This document shows, in pieces, positions 21,447 through 29,399 of a stretch of DNA of 55,186 bases. The DNA comes from a virus: positions 1 through 55,186 of IMG/VR virus record IMGVR_UViG_3300030104_000268. The stretch is one strand, 5' to 3'. The position numbers were made by a program, and so were the translations under genes. Every line of letters begins with the position of its first letter. Position 1 is the stretch's first letter. The notes below the pieces were generated by a model. It was not told the origin of the DNA and did not search any database. It saw nothing but the letters and a program-made list of their open reading frames with translations.

Positions 21447-21839
21447 ATGCTTAATACAATTCTAATGTGCCTTGCACTTAACGTGTACCATGAAACTAGG
21501 GGTGAACCTATGAGTGAGGGCTACGCAGTATCACATGTTGTATTAAACCGTGTTAAGCATGACCGTTGGCCTGATGATGTTTGCTCTGTCGTAAAGCAGG
21601 GGTACAAAAAGGGTAGTGAAAAGTGTCAGTTTAGTTGGTACTGTGATGGTAAACCAGACACACCCTATGAGAAAAAGGCTTGGGCATTATCTCAGTTGAT
21701 AGCACATGATGTGCTTGATGGAACTGTGCCTGACAATACAAACGGTGCTACCCACTACCATGCACACTATGTCAACCCTTGGTGGGCAAAAGAGTTAACC
21801 AAAACTGTGTCACTAAAGACACACATATATTACAAATAA
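21447..21839 (+). CDS. SleB-type cell-wall hydrolase (Hydrolase_2)
   Basis: A 130-residue protein with the family pattern NVYHETRGEPMSEGYAVSHV, then VVLNRV, DVCSVVKQ, CQFSWYCDG and THYHAHYVNPWW near the end. The glutamate in HETRGE is the likely catalytic residue. The short N-terminal MLNTILMCLALN may act as a weak signal sequence. Lying in the early block and not in the lysis cassette, it may act on the wall at integration or entry, or provide a second lysin. Confidence 0.85.
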   Translation: MLNTILMCLALNVYHETRGEPMSEGYAVSHVVLNRVKHDRWPDDVCSVVKQGYKKGSEKCQFSWYCDGKPDTPYEKKAWALSQLIAHDVLDGTVPDNTNGATHYHAHYVNPWWAKELTKTVSLKTHIYYK

Positions 21840-21854
21840 TTAAAGGAGATAGGC

Positions 21855-22082
21855 ATGAAAATCGTAAGGACTAGTATGTTGACAGACAACACAAACAGTT
21901 GGGAGATTGATGTGACAGAGGATCAACTAGCCGACTGGCAGTCTGGAACTTTAATACATAACGCAATGCCACACTTATCACCAGAGGAGAGGGAGTTTAT
22001 TATGACTGGTGTTATGCCTGATGAATGGCCTAACTGTCCTGATGATGTGTGCATAATAGATCAGGAGTGGGATGAGTTATGA
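21855..22082 (+). CDS. Hypothetical protein (75 aa)
   Basis: A 75-residue acidic protein with ITEDQLADWQSGT-like N-terminal strand/helix and LSPEEREFIMTGVMPDEW in the middle. The motif E-R-E-F-x-M-T-G-x-x-P-x-E-W recurs in marine phages without known function. The stop overlaps the next start (ATGA). Confidence 0.7.
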   Translation: MKIVRTSMLTDNTNSWEIDVTEDQLADWQSGTLIHNAMPHLSPEEREFIMTGVMPDEWPNCPDDVCIIDQEWDEL

Positions 22083-22237
22083 GAAGAACTAGCATGGTTG
22101 AATGTCCTTGGTGCAAGGATTTATTTAATTGGAGAGAAGACAGAGAGTGTCCACACTGCAAAGACAAGTATCAGTGTGTTAGTTGTGGAGCACCTACCAA
22201 GAATACATGGTGTGGTTTTTGTTTGGAGGAAGAATGA
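22079..22237 (+). CDS. Double zinc-ribbon microprotein (52 aa)
   Basis: A 52-residue peptide with four CxxC pairs: CPWC (9-12), CPHC (24-27), CVSC (33-36) and CGFC (45-48), enough for two zinc ribbons. Both ends overlap neighbours as ATGA, arguing that it is translated. Function unknown; such ribbons often mediate protein or nucleic-acid contacts. Confidence 0.65.
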   Translation: MRRTSMVECPWCKDLFNWREDRECPHCKDKYQCVSCGAPTKNTWCGFCLEEE

Positions 22238-22506
22238 TGAAATGGTTTGTAATGATATTCTTTTTAACGTACCATCAAGACGGTACAAGGGATACGTTTG
22301 TGTTTACCAATCCTACCTTTGATGACAGAGCTACTTGCATGGCTACATTAAACAACAAGGATGAGATAGCAAAGTATGTTATGGGATTAGTAGATGCCTA
22401 CAATGGTATGATACCTGGCCCTATTGAGTTGGTTAACTGTATAAACCAAGAACAGTTTGATGAACTTGAAAGGTTAAGAAGGGAGGAGGGTAAACTTGAC
22501 ACCTAG
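22234..22506 (+). CDS. Hypothetical exported protein (90 aa)
   Basis: The N-terminus MMKWFVMIFFLTYHQDG looks like a short signal or anchor; the remainder is soluble with TCMATLNNKDEIAKYVMGLV and two cysteines. I chose ATG 22234, which overlaps the previous stop (ATGA); the frame is open 17 codons further upstream. Possibly periplasmic. Confidence 0.62.
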   Translation: MMKWFVMIFFLTYHQDGTRDTFVFTNPTFDDRATCMATLNNKDEIAKYVMGLVDAYNGMIPGPIELVNCINQEQFDELERLRREEGKLDT

Positions 22507-22681
22507 AGAAGAAGCACAGATAGAAGCAGAAAAAACTTATGCTTTGTTTATTGATAAGAGTAAGAAGGTTATGATAGTGTGTATTATAACATTAATATTT
22601 ATAGCTTGGTTTAGTGACTGGGATACCCCCACTAATTATAATGGCGAAGTATATGCACCAATGAACGTGGGAGATTATTGA
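22496..22681 (+). CDS. Small membrane protein (61 aa), TTG start
   Basis: A charged N-terminal helix, then KVMIVCIITLIFIAWF, one transmembrane span, and a hydrophilic tail. The start is TTG 22496, preceded by GGGAGGAGGG at good spacing, overlapping the previous gene by 11 bases. Its stop overlaps thyX (TGATG). Confidence 0.6.
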   Translation: MTPREEAQIEAEKTYALFIDKSKKVMIVCIITLIFIAWFSDWDTPTNYNGEVYAPMNVGDY

Positions 22682-23436
22682 TGATAAAAGTAACATACAT
22701 AGACCACATGGGTAGTGATGTATCTGTAGTCAACGCAGCCAGAGTTAGCTTTGGTAAGAAGACTACGCTAGATCAGACGTTACCAGAGGATGACAGACTA
22801 ATACGATATCTAGCTGAACATGAACATATGTCACCCTTTGGTCACTGCTTTGCCAGCTTTCACATTAAGGCTCCTGTGTTTGTAGCTAGGCAGTTGGTTA
22901 AGCATAAGTTTCTACGTTGGAATGAGATCAGCCGTAGGTATGTAGATCAATTACCCTCTTATTACACACCTAAGTTTAGACACGCAGCCAGGAACAAGAA
23001 GCAAGGATCAGGTGACGAAATGGCTATAAGTCACCAGCAAGACGCAGTGCTTGAACAAGTGTATATTAAAGCACATGAGTCCTACAAGTATTTAATTAAG
23101 ACAGGGGTATGTCCAGAGCAAGCACGTATAGTGTTACCTCAAGGTGTTATGACTGAGTGGTACTGGTCAGGTAGTCTTGATGCCTTTGCTGACATGTGCA
23201 ACCTAAGACTAGCACTAGACACACAATACGAAACACGGCTGGTTGCTACACAAATTAGTGACGGGATGCAAAAATTATTTCCTGTGTCATGGGCAGCACT
23301 GGTAAAAAACTCACTACCTAAACCAGTAAACAAAAAGATTAGACCCATGACTGATGAGGAAAGAGGTAGAGCAACAGAGAGAAAAGAAATAAATCAGGTA
23401 TGGTATAATGGTGATGGTTCAGAGTTGTTTGATTAA
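22681..23436 (+). CDS. thyX: Flavin-dependent thymidylate synthase ThyX
   Basis: A 251-residue enzyme converting dUMP to dTMP with methylenetetrahydrofolate, FAD and NADPH. The signature RHRx7S appears as KHKFLRWNEISRRY (residues 74-87), so both flanking Arg are Lys; NE and SRRY are kept. The HEHMSPFGH motif (47-55) is typical of ThyX. I chose ATG 22681; a TTG three bases earlier is in frame. Works with the class II ribonucleotide reductase encoded at 29.4-31.4 kb to make DNA precursors. Confidence 0.92.
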   Translation: MIKVTYIDHMGSDVSVVNAARVSFGKKTTLDQTLPEDDRLIRYLAEHEHMSPFGHCFASFHIKAPVFVARQLVKHKFLRWNEISRRYVDQLPSYYTPKFRHAARNKKQGSGDEMAISHQQDAVLEQVYIKAHESYKYLIKTGVCPEQARIVLPQGVMTEWYWSGSLDAFADMCNLRLALDTQYETRLVATQISDGMQKLFPVSWAALVKNSLPKPVNKKIRPMTDEERGRATERKEINQVWYNGDGSELFD

Positions 23437-23441
23437 GTGCA

Positions 23442-23630
23442 ATGATGCAACTAATAAACATAATAGTATCTTCATACGTATTGACTTTGTTTGTTGTGGG
23501 GTTTATGGTGACAGTGGGTGTTGATGTTAAAAGTATTAATAGTCAAGACACATATGTAATAGTATTACAGACTATTTTAATACTGATGGTGTTGATAAAG
23601 ATAAGGAGATTTATTTATGGCAGAGGGTGA
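23442..23630 (+). CDS. Two-span membrane protein (62 aa)
   Basis: Two hydrophobic segments (IIVSSYVLTLFVVGFMVTVG and VIVLQTILILMVLI) and a basic tail KIRRFIYGRG. The last 14 bases overlap the primase-helicase start. Ribosome-binding site weak. Function unknown; possible membrane attachment of replication or holin-like. Confidence 0.6.
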   Translation: MMQLINIIVSSYVLTLFVVGFMVTVGVDVKSINSQDTYVIVLQTILILMVLIKIRRFIYGRG

Positions 23631-25221
23631 CACACCACACTTAGCCTGTCCATTTGAGGACTGTGGTTCTAGTGATGCTTTCAACTGGAATGATGAGGGT
23701 TATGGCTACTGTCATTCCTGTGGTAACTCATACCCAAGTAAGGAACCCACATTTGATTGGGCAAAAGAAGAATACCCAGTAAAAGAGAGGAGAAATATTA
23801 TGGATGTACCCATCAAGAGTATGACCTTTGAAGGTATACGGGGCATCAAACCAGAGGTCTGTCAGGTGTATCAGATACAGCTACAGTTGGGTGAAGGTGG
23901 TAAACCTATCAGGTATGCCTTCAAGTACCCACACACCACCAAGTACAGATCCTATGATGACAAAAAGAAAACCTGGCAGAAGGATGTGGGGGCTGGTATG
24001 GCCTACCTCTTTGGCCCTGAGTTTAATGCTGGTACTAGTGAACGTCTATACCTCACTGAGGGTGAATTTGATGCGGCTAGTCTGTATGAAATACTAGGTG
24101 AAAAGTTTCCTGTAAAGTCTCTACCCAGTGCATCAATTAGTAATAAGTTTCTACAACAGAACTTAAACTACTTGAAGTCTTTCAAGATGGTGGTGTATGC
24201 AGGAGAACTTGATGCAGCAGGTAGGGCAGCAGCAGACAAACTGTATGCTGTAATACCAGACAGGTTCTTCTATGCCCCAATGTCAAAGCACAAGGATGCT
24301 AATGACTTCCTTACTGCTGGTGATGGAAAGGACTTGATGTGGGCTGCTATGAAGCCACAGAAGTATTCACCTGACAACTTCTTTATTAGTGATGAGGATG
24401 TGGATACGGCTATACGAACAGAAAACCCATACTCATATACACCCACAGGACACAGTGGTATTGATGAGAAGATAAGAGGACTGGTCAAGGGTGGTCTGAC
24501 ATTCATCAAAGCACCAAGGGGTACTGGTAAGACTGAGGTGATACGTTACTTTGAGAATGGGCTGCTACGCACACCAGATACACGCATAGCCCTGCTACAC
24601 ATGGAAGAAATGAAGTCCACCACCTACAGGGCAATGGCTACCTACCACTTAGGCTGCAATGTGCGTACCAATGATGATGCGGAAGCCAACGGTGTTAGCA
24701 CTGATGATGTAGTTAAGGCTGCACAGATTGCTGCTGATACTGAAAACAACAGAACAATAATCTTTGAGATGAGGAGCCATGATGACCCGCTTAAACTTCT
24801 TGACCACACTAGGACTGCTGCTACTGTGTTTGGTGCTGACTATATATTCGTAGATCATGCCCAACGCCTTGCATACTTATCCAGCAGTGGGGTTGATGGC
24901 GCTACCAGTACACTAACTACACTATCCTCACGCATGGCACAACTGGCTAAAGAACTGAATATTGGTGTGATATTTATATCACAGGTTAATGATGATGGTA
25001 GGACTAAGTATGCATCTTCTCTTGAAGAAGAGGCAATAATATGCTTAAAGATAGACAGAGATGTTGAGTCGGAGGATGAGATAGTGCAGAACACTACCAA
25101 CTTTATAGTGGATAAGAACAGACCCTTTGCCAAGTTAGGTATGGCAGGGTCACTATACTACAATCCACAGACAACTATCCTGACTGAGGACGCACCATAT
25201 AACGTGAAGGATGCTGCATGA
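23617..25221 (+). CDS. T7-type bifunctional primase-helicase
   Basis: A 534-residue protein combining a zinc-binding domain (Cys11, Cys16, Cys32, Cys35), a TOPRIM primase domain (LTEGEFDA around Glu148; VVYAGELDAAG around residue 197; KHKDANDFLTAG) and a RecA-like hexameric helicase (Walker A APRGTGKTEV, residues 299-308; Walker B YIFVDHAQRL; FISQVND later). It would unwind DNA and prime lagging-strand synthesis with the polymerase encoded next, whose start overlaps its stop by 4 bases. The usual DxD of TOPRIM reads ELD and the first zinc pair is CX4C, mild departures from T7 gp4. Confidence 0.92.
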   Translation: MAEGDTPHLACPFEDCGSSDAFNWNDEGYGYCHSCGNSYPSKEPTFDWAKEEYPVKERRNIMDVPIKSMTFEGIRGIKPEVCQVYQIQLQLGEGGKPIRYAFKYPHTTKYRSYDDKKKTWQKDVGAGMAYLFGPEFNAGTSERLYLTEGEFDAASLYEILGEKFPVKSLPSASISNKFLQQNLNYLKSFKMVVYAGELDAAGRAAADKLYAVIPDRFFYAPMSKHKDANDFLTAGDGKDLMWAAMKPQKYSPDNFFISDEDVDTAIRTENPYSYTPTGHSGIDEKIRGLVKGGLTFIKAPRGTGKTEVIRYFENGLLRTPDTRIALLHMEEMKSTTYRAMATYHLGCNVRTNDDAEANGVSTDDVVKAAQIAADTENNRTIIFEMRSHDDPLKLLDHTRTAATVFGADYIFVDHAQRLAYLSSSGVDGATSTLTTLSSRMAQLAKELNIGVIFISQVNDDGRTKYASSLEEEAIICLKIDRDVESEDEIVQNTTNFIVDKNRPFAKLGMAGSLYYNPQTTILTEDAPYNVKDAA

Positions 25222-27050
25222 TACTGTTTGATATTGAGACTGATGGTTTACTAGAGGATGTGACGAAGATACACTGCCTTTCATATACTCGTAATGGATC
25301 AGAGGTTAGGACTACTGATGACTATGACTACATGCGTAGGATACTACGCAGGGAGAAGGGTTTAATTGGTCACAATATTATACGCTATGACATTCCTGTG
25401 CTTGAGAAGATACTTGGTATAAAGATTAAGGCTCAACTGTTTGACACCCTGCCTATGTCATGGGTAGTAAACTTTGACAGGTCACGCCATGGTCTTGAGT
25501 ATTATGGTGATGACTACGGTATACCCAAGCCAGAGATTAATGACTGGAGAAACCTGACACTTGAGGAGTATACACATCGTTGTGAACAGGATGTAAAGAT
25601 AAACTGGATACTGTGGCAAGACCTACTAAAGAAGTTTATGTTCCTGTACAAGGATAACAAGTCAGAATTAAACAGGTTCTTTCTTTATCTGTCGTTTAAG
25701 ATGGACTGTGCTAGGGAAGCAGAGATGCAGGGGTGGAGACTGGATGTACGTAAAGCAAACAGTTGTATCTCACAACTGAGAGTATTACAGGAACAAAAGG
25801 TAAAAGAATTAATATCCGTTATGCCCATGCGTAAGGTTATGACTGAGAAATCTAAACCTAAAGTGATGACAAAGAAGGATGGTTCCTTATCAGCTAATGG
25901 TAAGAAGTGGTATGACCTTTTAGATGCCAATGACTTACCCCATGACTATGATAAGAAGGTAACTGTGGTTAAGGGTGTTGAACCAGCTAATCCAAACTCA
26001 TCAGACCAGGTTAAGGATTGGTTAACTTCTCTTGGTTGGCAACCATGCTACCACAAGTTTGATGGTGACAGGGCTATACCACAAGTTAGGAAGAATGGAG
26101 AGCTTACACCATCTGTAATAAGACTGGCACAAAAAGAACCAGTAGTTAATGTTCTTGAGGGATTGACCGTAATACAACATAGACTTGGTATACTAGAGGG
26201 TTTTGTATCCTGTGAACGTGATGGATATGTTAAGGCAGAGATTAGTGGACTAACTAATACTCTACGCTTTAAACACAACAAGCCCCTAGTTAATTTACCT
26301 AGTGTGGATAAGCCTTGGGGTAAAGAGGTACGTGGATGTCTGATTGCACCAGAGGGTAGTGTTCTGTGTGGGGCTGACATGACCTCACTAGAGGATACCT
26401 GCAAGCGTCACTACATGCATGACTATGACCCTGACTATGTGGCAGAAATGTCACAATCTGGATTTGATCCACATTTAGACTTGGCAAGACACGCAGGATA
26501 TGTTACACAGGGTGATATAGACAGATACAATAGGGGTGACATGCCACAACTAAAAGACTTACGTAAGAACTTCAAGGTAGTAAACTACTCTGCTACTTAT
26601 GGTATTGGTTCTGCTAAACTATCAAGAGAAACAGGTATGTCTCAGAAGGATGCACAGGTATTACTTGATGCATACTGGGACCGTAACTGGTCAGTAAAAG
26701 ATTTTGTTGAGGATCAAGAGATACGTAGCATTGGTAATGATATGTGGGTACAGAATCCAGTGAGTAAGTTCTGGCATAGCCTACGGTATAAGAAGGATGC
26801 CTTCTCTACCATCAACCAGAGTACAGGTGCATACTGCTTTGACAAGTGGGTTGCATACTACCGTGGTACTAGACCAAACATTGTAGGTCAGTTCCATGAT
26901 GAATCAATTAACGTAGTAAGAAAAGGAGAGGAGAACATGCATACAAATTATCTTCAAGAGGCTATTGAAAAGTTGAATGAAGATCTTAAATTAAATGTTA
27001 CACTGGGTATTGACATACAATACGGTAACAACTATTCTGAAATACATTAG
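25218..27050 (+). CDS. polA: Family A DNA polymerase with 3'-5' exonuclease
   Basis: A 610-residue T7-like replicative polymerase. Exonuclease motifs: DIETDG (Asp5, Glu7), GHNIIRYDIPVLE, and HRCEQDV. Polymerase motifs: A, GADMTSLED (Asp387); B, RKNFKVVNYSATYG (449-462); C, QFHDES (His560-Glu562). The residue equivalent to E. coli Pol I Phe762 is Tyr457, as in T7, which relaxes dideoxy discrimination and is associated with virulent phages. No DnaJ-type Cys cluster is present, unlike HMO-2011 as I recall it. The ATG overlaps the primase-helicase stop by 4 bases. Confidence 0.93.
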   Translation: MILFDIETDGLLEDVTKIHCLSYTRNGSEVRTTDDYDYMRRILRREKGLIGHNIIRYDIPVLEKILGIKIKAQLFDTLPMSWVVNFDRSRHGLEYYGDDYGIPKPEINDWRNLTLEEYTHRCEQDVKINWILWQDLLKKFMFLYKDNKSELNRFFLYLSFKMDCAREAEMQGWRLDVRKANSCISQLRVLQEQKVKELISVMPMRKVMTEKSKPKVMTKKDGSLSANGKKWYDLLDANDLPHDYDKKVTVVKGVEPANPNSSDQVKDWLTSLGWQPCYHKFDGDRAIPQVRKNGELTPSVIRLAQKEPVVNVLEGLTVIQHRLGILEGFVSCERDGYVKAEISGLTNTLRFKHNKPLVNLPSVDKPWGKEVRGCLIAPEGSVLCGADMTSLEDTCKRHYMHDYDPDYVAEMSQSGFDPHLDLARHAGYVTQGDIDRYNRGDMPQLKDLRKNFKVVNYSATYGIGSAKLSRETGMSQKDAQVLLDAYWDRNWSVKDFVEDQEIRSIGNDMWVQNPVSKFWHSLRYKKDAFSTINQSTGAYCFDKWVAYYRGTRPNIVGQFHDESINVVRKGEENMHTNYLQEAIEKLNEDLKLNVTLGIDIQYGNNYSEIH

Positions 27051-27064
27051 AAAAGGAGAATAAC

Positions 27065-27580
27065 ATGGTAGCGAGATTAGTGACAGTGAAGGGTATTGCA
27101 GAGTGGGCTAAAGTCTTCCCTGAAAACCGTGATATGGAGGGGTACGATGGTGCTTTCAGAGAGTTTGATGGTGCTTGTACTATTGACCTCATTATGCAGG
27201 ATGAAGATATAGACCGCCTAGTTGCAGCAGGTTGTGGGAGAAACCCTAAGCCAGACCCACAGGGTAGGGGTAAAAAGATTAGGTTTGAACGCAGGTTTAA
27301 AACAGCCCACGATTTTAATAGTGGCCCACCCATTGTTACAAAGGCAGACGGAACGCCTTGGGTCTTACAAGAGGATGGAATTATAGGTAATGGATCTATC
27401 GTGGAGGCAGACATTACTTTCTTTGATACAAAAAGAAAACATGCTGGCTCACGATTAGACAGGGTGAAGGTGTTAGACCACGTTGAATACAACACACAAC
27501 CCCAACAGGCAAGTAGTGGTACTCCTCCCTCTACAAATAAGCCTGAACCAGCATCATCAGGAGAACAAATACTCTTCTAG
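27065..27580 (+). CDS. Single-stranded DNA-binding protein, T7 gp2.5-like
   Basis: A 171-residue protein with OB-fold-like strands (ARLVTVKGIAEWAKVFPENR, FDGACTIDLIM, SIVEADITFFD) and a flexible, acidic-poor C-terminus ending SSGEQILF, with a terminal aromatic Phe as in T7 gp2.5. Position directly after the polymerase fits. It would coat single-stranded DNA and contact polymerase and helicase. A possible promoter lies at 27010-27038 (TTGACA, 17 bases, TATTCT), inside the end of the polymerase gene. Confidence 0.75.
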   Translation: MVARLVTVKGIAEWAKVFPENRDMEGYDGAFREFDGACTIDLIMQDEDIDRLVAAGCGRNPKPDPQGRGKKIRFERRFKTAHDFNSGPPIVTKADGTPWVLQEDGIIGNGSIVEADITFFDTKRKHAGSRLDRVKVLDHVEYNTQPQQASSGTPPSTNKPEPASSGEQILF

Positions 27581-27590
27581 GTGCAAACTA

Positions 27591-27618
27591 GGGGGTGGGT
27601 TTCGTATCACTCACCCCC
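27591..27618 (+). terminator. GC-rich hairpin between SSB and exonuclease genes
   Basis: GGGGGTGGGT pairs with ACTCACCCCC, 10 bp with one G-U pair, around an 8-base loop, followed by a weak T-rich ACTTTAAT. Probably a partial terminator or mRNA end-protecting structure that makes the SSB message abundant relative to genes downstream. Confidence 0.6.
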
Positions 27619-27636
27619 ACTTTAATAGGATAAAAT

Positions 27637-28410
27637 ATGGAAAACAAATATACAAAAACAATGTCCAACAAAGAGTACCACTTAGCACCTGGTATATCTT
27701 CCAGTGCAGTCAAGTCCGTATACAAGAAGTCTGTTGCCCACTGGAAGGGGGAGAAGCGTAACCCTGACAATCCAGCATTTGCTATGGGTAATGCAGTACA
27801 CGCTAACCTATTGGAGAAGGAACGTAACCTAGTAATCAAAGGACCAAAGACTAAGAACAGTATAACCTTTAAGGATATGAAAGAAAAACTAACTGAGGAT
27901 CAGGTACTATTAACTGAGGTTGAGTTTAATGTAGCCAACTGCATAACAAATGGTGTATTAAACAATCCACTCTGTAATAGTATCCTGAGTGATCCAGATG
28001 GCTTAAATGAGATTAGTATATTTGTAGAAGATCCTATCTCAAAACTACTACTTAAGACAAGACCAGACCGTTTACTAGGGGATACCGTGTTTGATGTAAA
28101 GACTACACAGGATGCCAGTCCATCTGGTTTTCTAAAGGATTGTGTAAAGTACGGATACTTTTTACAGGGTGCTCACTACGTCTACACTTGTCAGTTGGCT
28201 GGCTACGATGTAACAGAATTTAACTTTATAGCCTGTGAGAAGTCAGCCCCTTACATATCTCATGTACACGTAATGGGGCCAGAAATAATGGAGTGGGCTA
28301 CAGTTAAGTTACACGAGACACTAGCCGTTATTGCAAGGGCAGAGGATGCAGTAGACTATAGCACAGGGTGGGGTGACTACACTATCATTGAAAAACCCAA
28401 GTGGTTATGA
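27637..28410 (+). CDS. RecE/PD-(D/E)XK-type exonuclease
   Basis: A 257-residue nuclease. GISSSAVKSVYKKSVAHWK and AFAMGNAVHANLLE are typical of the exodeoxyribonuclease VIII/PDDEXK_1 group; the active site is KTRPDRLLGDTVFDVKTT (Asp, then Asp-x-Lys) with QGAHYVYTCQLA supplying the downstream Gln/Tyr. It would degrade DNA 5' to 3' for recombination or host DNA breakdown, analogous to T7 gp6. A stop/ATG overlap couples it to the resolvase-like gene. Confidence 0.83.
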   Translation: MENKYTKTMSNKEYHLAPGISSSAVKSVYKKSVAHWKGEKRNPDNPAFAMGNAVHANLLEKERNLVIKGPKTKNSITFKDMKEKLTEDQVLLTEVEFNVANCITNGVLNNPLCNSILSDPDGLNEISIFVEDPISKLLLKTRPDRLLGDTVFDVKTTQDASPSGFLKDCVKYGYFLQGAHYVYTCQLAGYDVTEFNFIACEKSAPYISHVHVMGPEIMEWATVKLHETLAVIARAEDAVDYSTGWGDYTIIEKPKWL

Positions 28411-28805
28411 GCAAGTTAGCAAAACAGAAGGGTAGACTTGGGCAGAATGAGATTAGGGATAAATTACTGGAAACTTTTCCTGAGTTGGAACCTGATGATA
28501 TTAAGGGATGTGTAATGGGTGATACTGGAGAAGATATACAGTTCTCACCAGCAGCTAGAAAGATGTTACCGTTATCAATAGAAGTAAAGAGGAGAAAGAC
28601 AGGACTACAAACAGCATACAATTACATGGAACAAGCGTCCTCCCATAGTAAAGGGGAACCAGTTGTATGCTACAGATCAGATCGTAAACCTTGGCTGGTG
28701 ATGGTAGGACTAGATCACTACGCCCAACTATTAAGGAGTTGGAATGACAATAAAAGTGTGGGGAATACTAGAAGGACCAGTAAACATAAACGAAATAGAC
28801 GGTGA
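28407..28805 (+). CDS. Resolvase-like nuclease of PD-(D/E)XK type
   Basis: A 132-residue protein (start ATG 28407 overlapping the previous stop by 4 bases). GDTGEDIQFSP, then LPLSIEVKRRK and GEPVVCYRSDRKPWLVM, match the Asp/Glu-x-Lys core of small phage Holliday-junction resolvase or endonuclease proteins; Glu-Val-Lys is the catalytic pair. The C-terminus is basic and overlaps the next gene by 62 bases. It would resolve branched DNA before packaging, in the place of T7 gp3. Confidence 0.72.
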   Translation: MSKLAKQKGRLGQNEIRDKLLETFPELEPDDIKGCVMGDTGEDIQFSPAARKMLPLSIEVKRRKTGLQTAYNYMEQASSHSKGEPVVCYRSDRKPWLVMVGLDHYAQLLRSWNDNKSVGNTRRTSKHKRNRR

Positions 28806-28989
28806 TGAAGAGGATATACCAGAAGATGCAGGTTGGTTTATGGTCTGTAAGACGGAGATTGATGGTCAGATAGAACCAGCTAATTTTTGGTTTGAAAAAA
28901 TAGATCATGCCTATGAATGGCAGAAACACTTTGCTAAATCTATAGAACCTCTGGTGGTGGATGATAAGTACAAGGAGTATATGACTTGA
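28744..28989 (+). CDS. Acidic hypothetical protein (81 aa)
   Basis: An acidic 81-residue protein (INEIDGDEEDIPEDAGWFMV, then WFEKIDHAYEWQKHF). Its first 62 bases overlap the resolvase-like gene; AAGGAG lies upstream of the ATG. No recognised domain. Confidence 0.65.
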   Translation: MTIKVWGILEGPVNINEIDGDEEDIPEDAGWFMVCKTEIDGQIEPANFWFEKIDHAYEWQKHFAKSIEPLVVDDKYKEYMT

Positions 28990-29011
28990 AGTTAGAATAA
29001 AGGATTGACTA

Positions 29012-29200
29012 ATGCACAAAAAAGAGTATAACTTGGGTTTTCCATATGAGGTATCTATTAACATACAAGTAGACGAAGACGCAAACTTTCTAGAAGTTTC
29101 TGGAGATAATTGTAATGTAATAAAAGACTTGATTAGGTCTGCATTATATGATATAGATGATGTAACTATAACAAAATGTGAGGTAATAAAACATGACTAA
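29012..29200 (+). CDS. Hypothetical protein (62 aa)
   Basis: A 62-residue protein with beta strands then a helix (YEVSINIQVDEDANFLEV, then NVIKDLIRSALYDIDDV). AAAGGA precedes the ATG. Overlaps the next gene by 8 bases. No family recognised. Confidence 0.62.
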   Translation: MHKKEYNLGFPYEVSINIQVDEDANFLEVSGDNCNVIKDLIRSALYDIDDVTITKCEVIKHD

Positions 29201-29399
29201 AGTAACTATTGATGATGTGGAGTATGATACTTCTGACTTTTCGGATGACCAAAACAAATGGGTAATGGAGTTACAGTACAACACCAACGTCCAACAACAA
29301 CTTAACTATCAACTTAGTTCAGTAAAGACTAGGGGTGAGATAATTGTTAATCGTCTTAAAGGATCTCTTGCCAAGGAGGAAGATGGTGCTACCTCTTGA
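29193..29399 (+). CDS. Small helical hypothetical protein (68 aa)
   Basis: A 68-residue Gln/Asn-rich protein, DDVEYDTSDFSDDQNKWVME, then LQYNTNVQQQLNYQLSSV, probably a helical hairpin similar to small phage proteins that bind peptides. Overlaps the reductase gene if its start is at 29383. Confidence 0.62.
   Translation: MTKVTIDDVEYDTSDFSDDQNKWVMELQYNTNVQQQLNYQLSSVKTRGEIIVNRLKGSLAKEEDGATS

Noticed and set aside
25218-27050. DnaJ-like zinc domain in the polymerase, as in HMO-2011
   Set aside because: No repeated CxxCxGxG in this protein; motifs are continuous T7-like exonuclease and polymerase.
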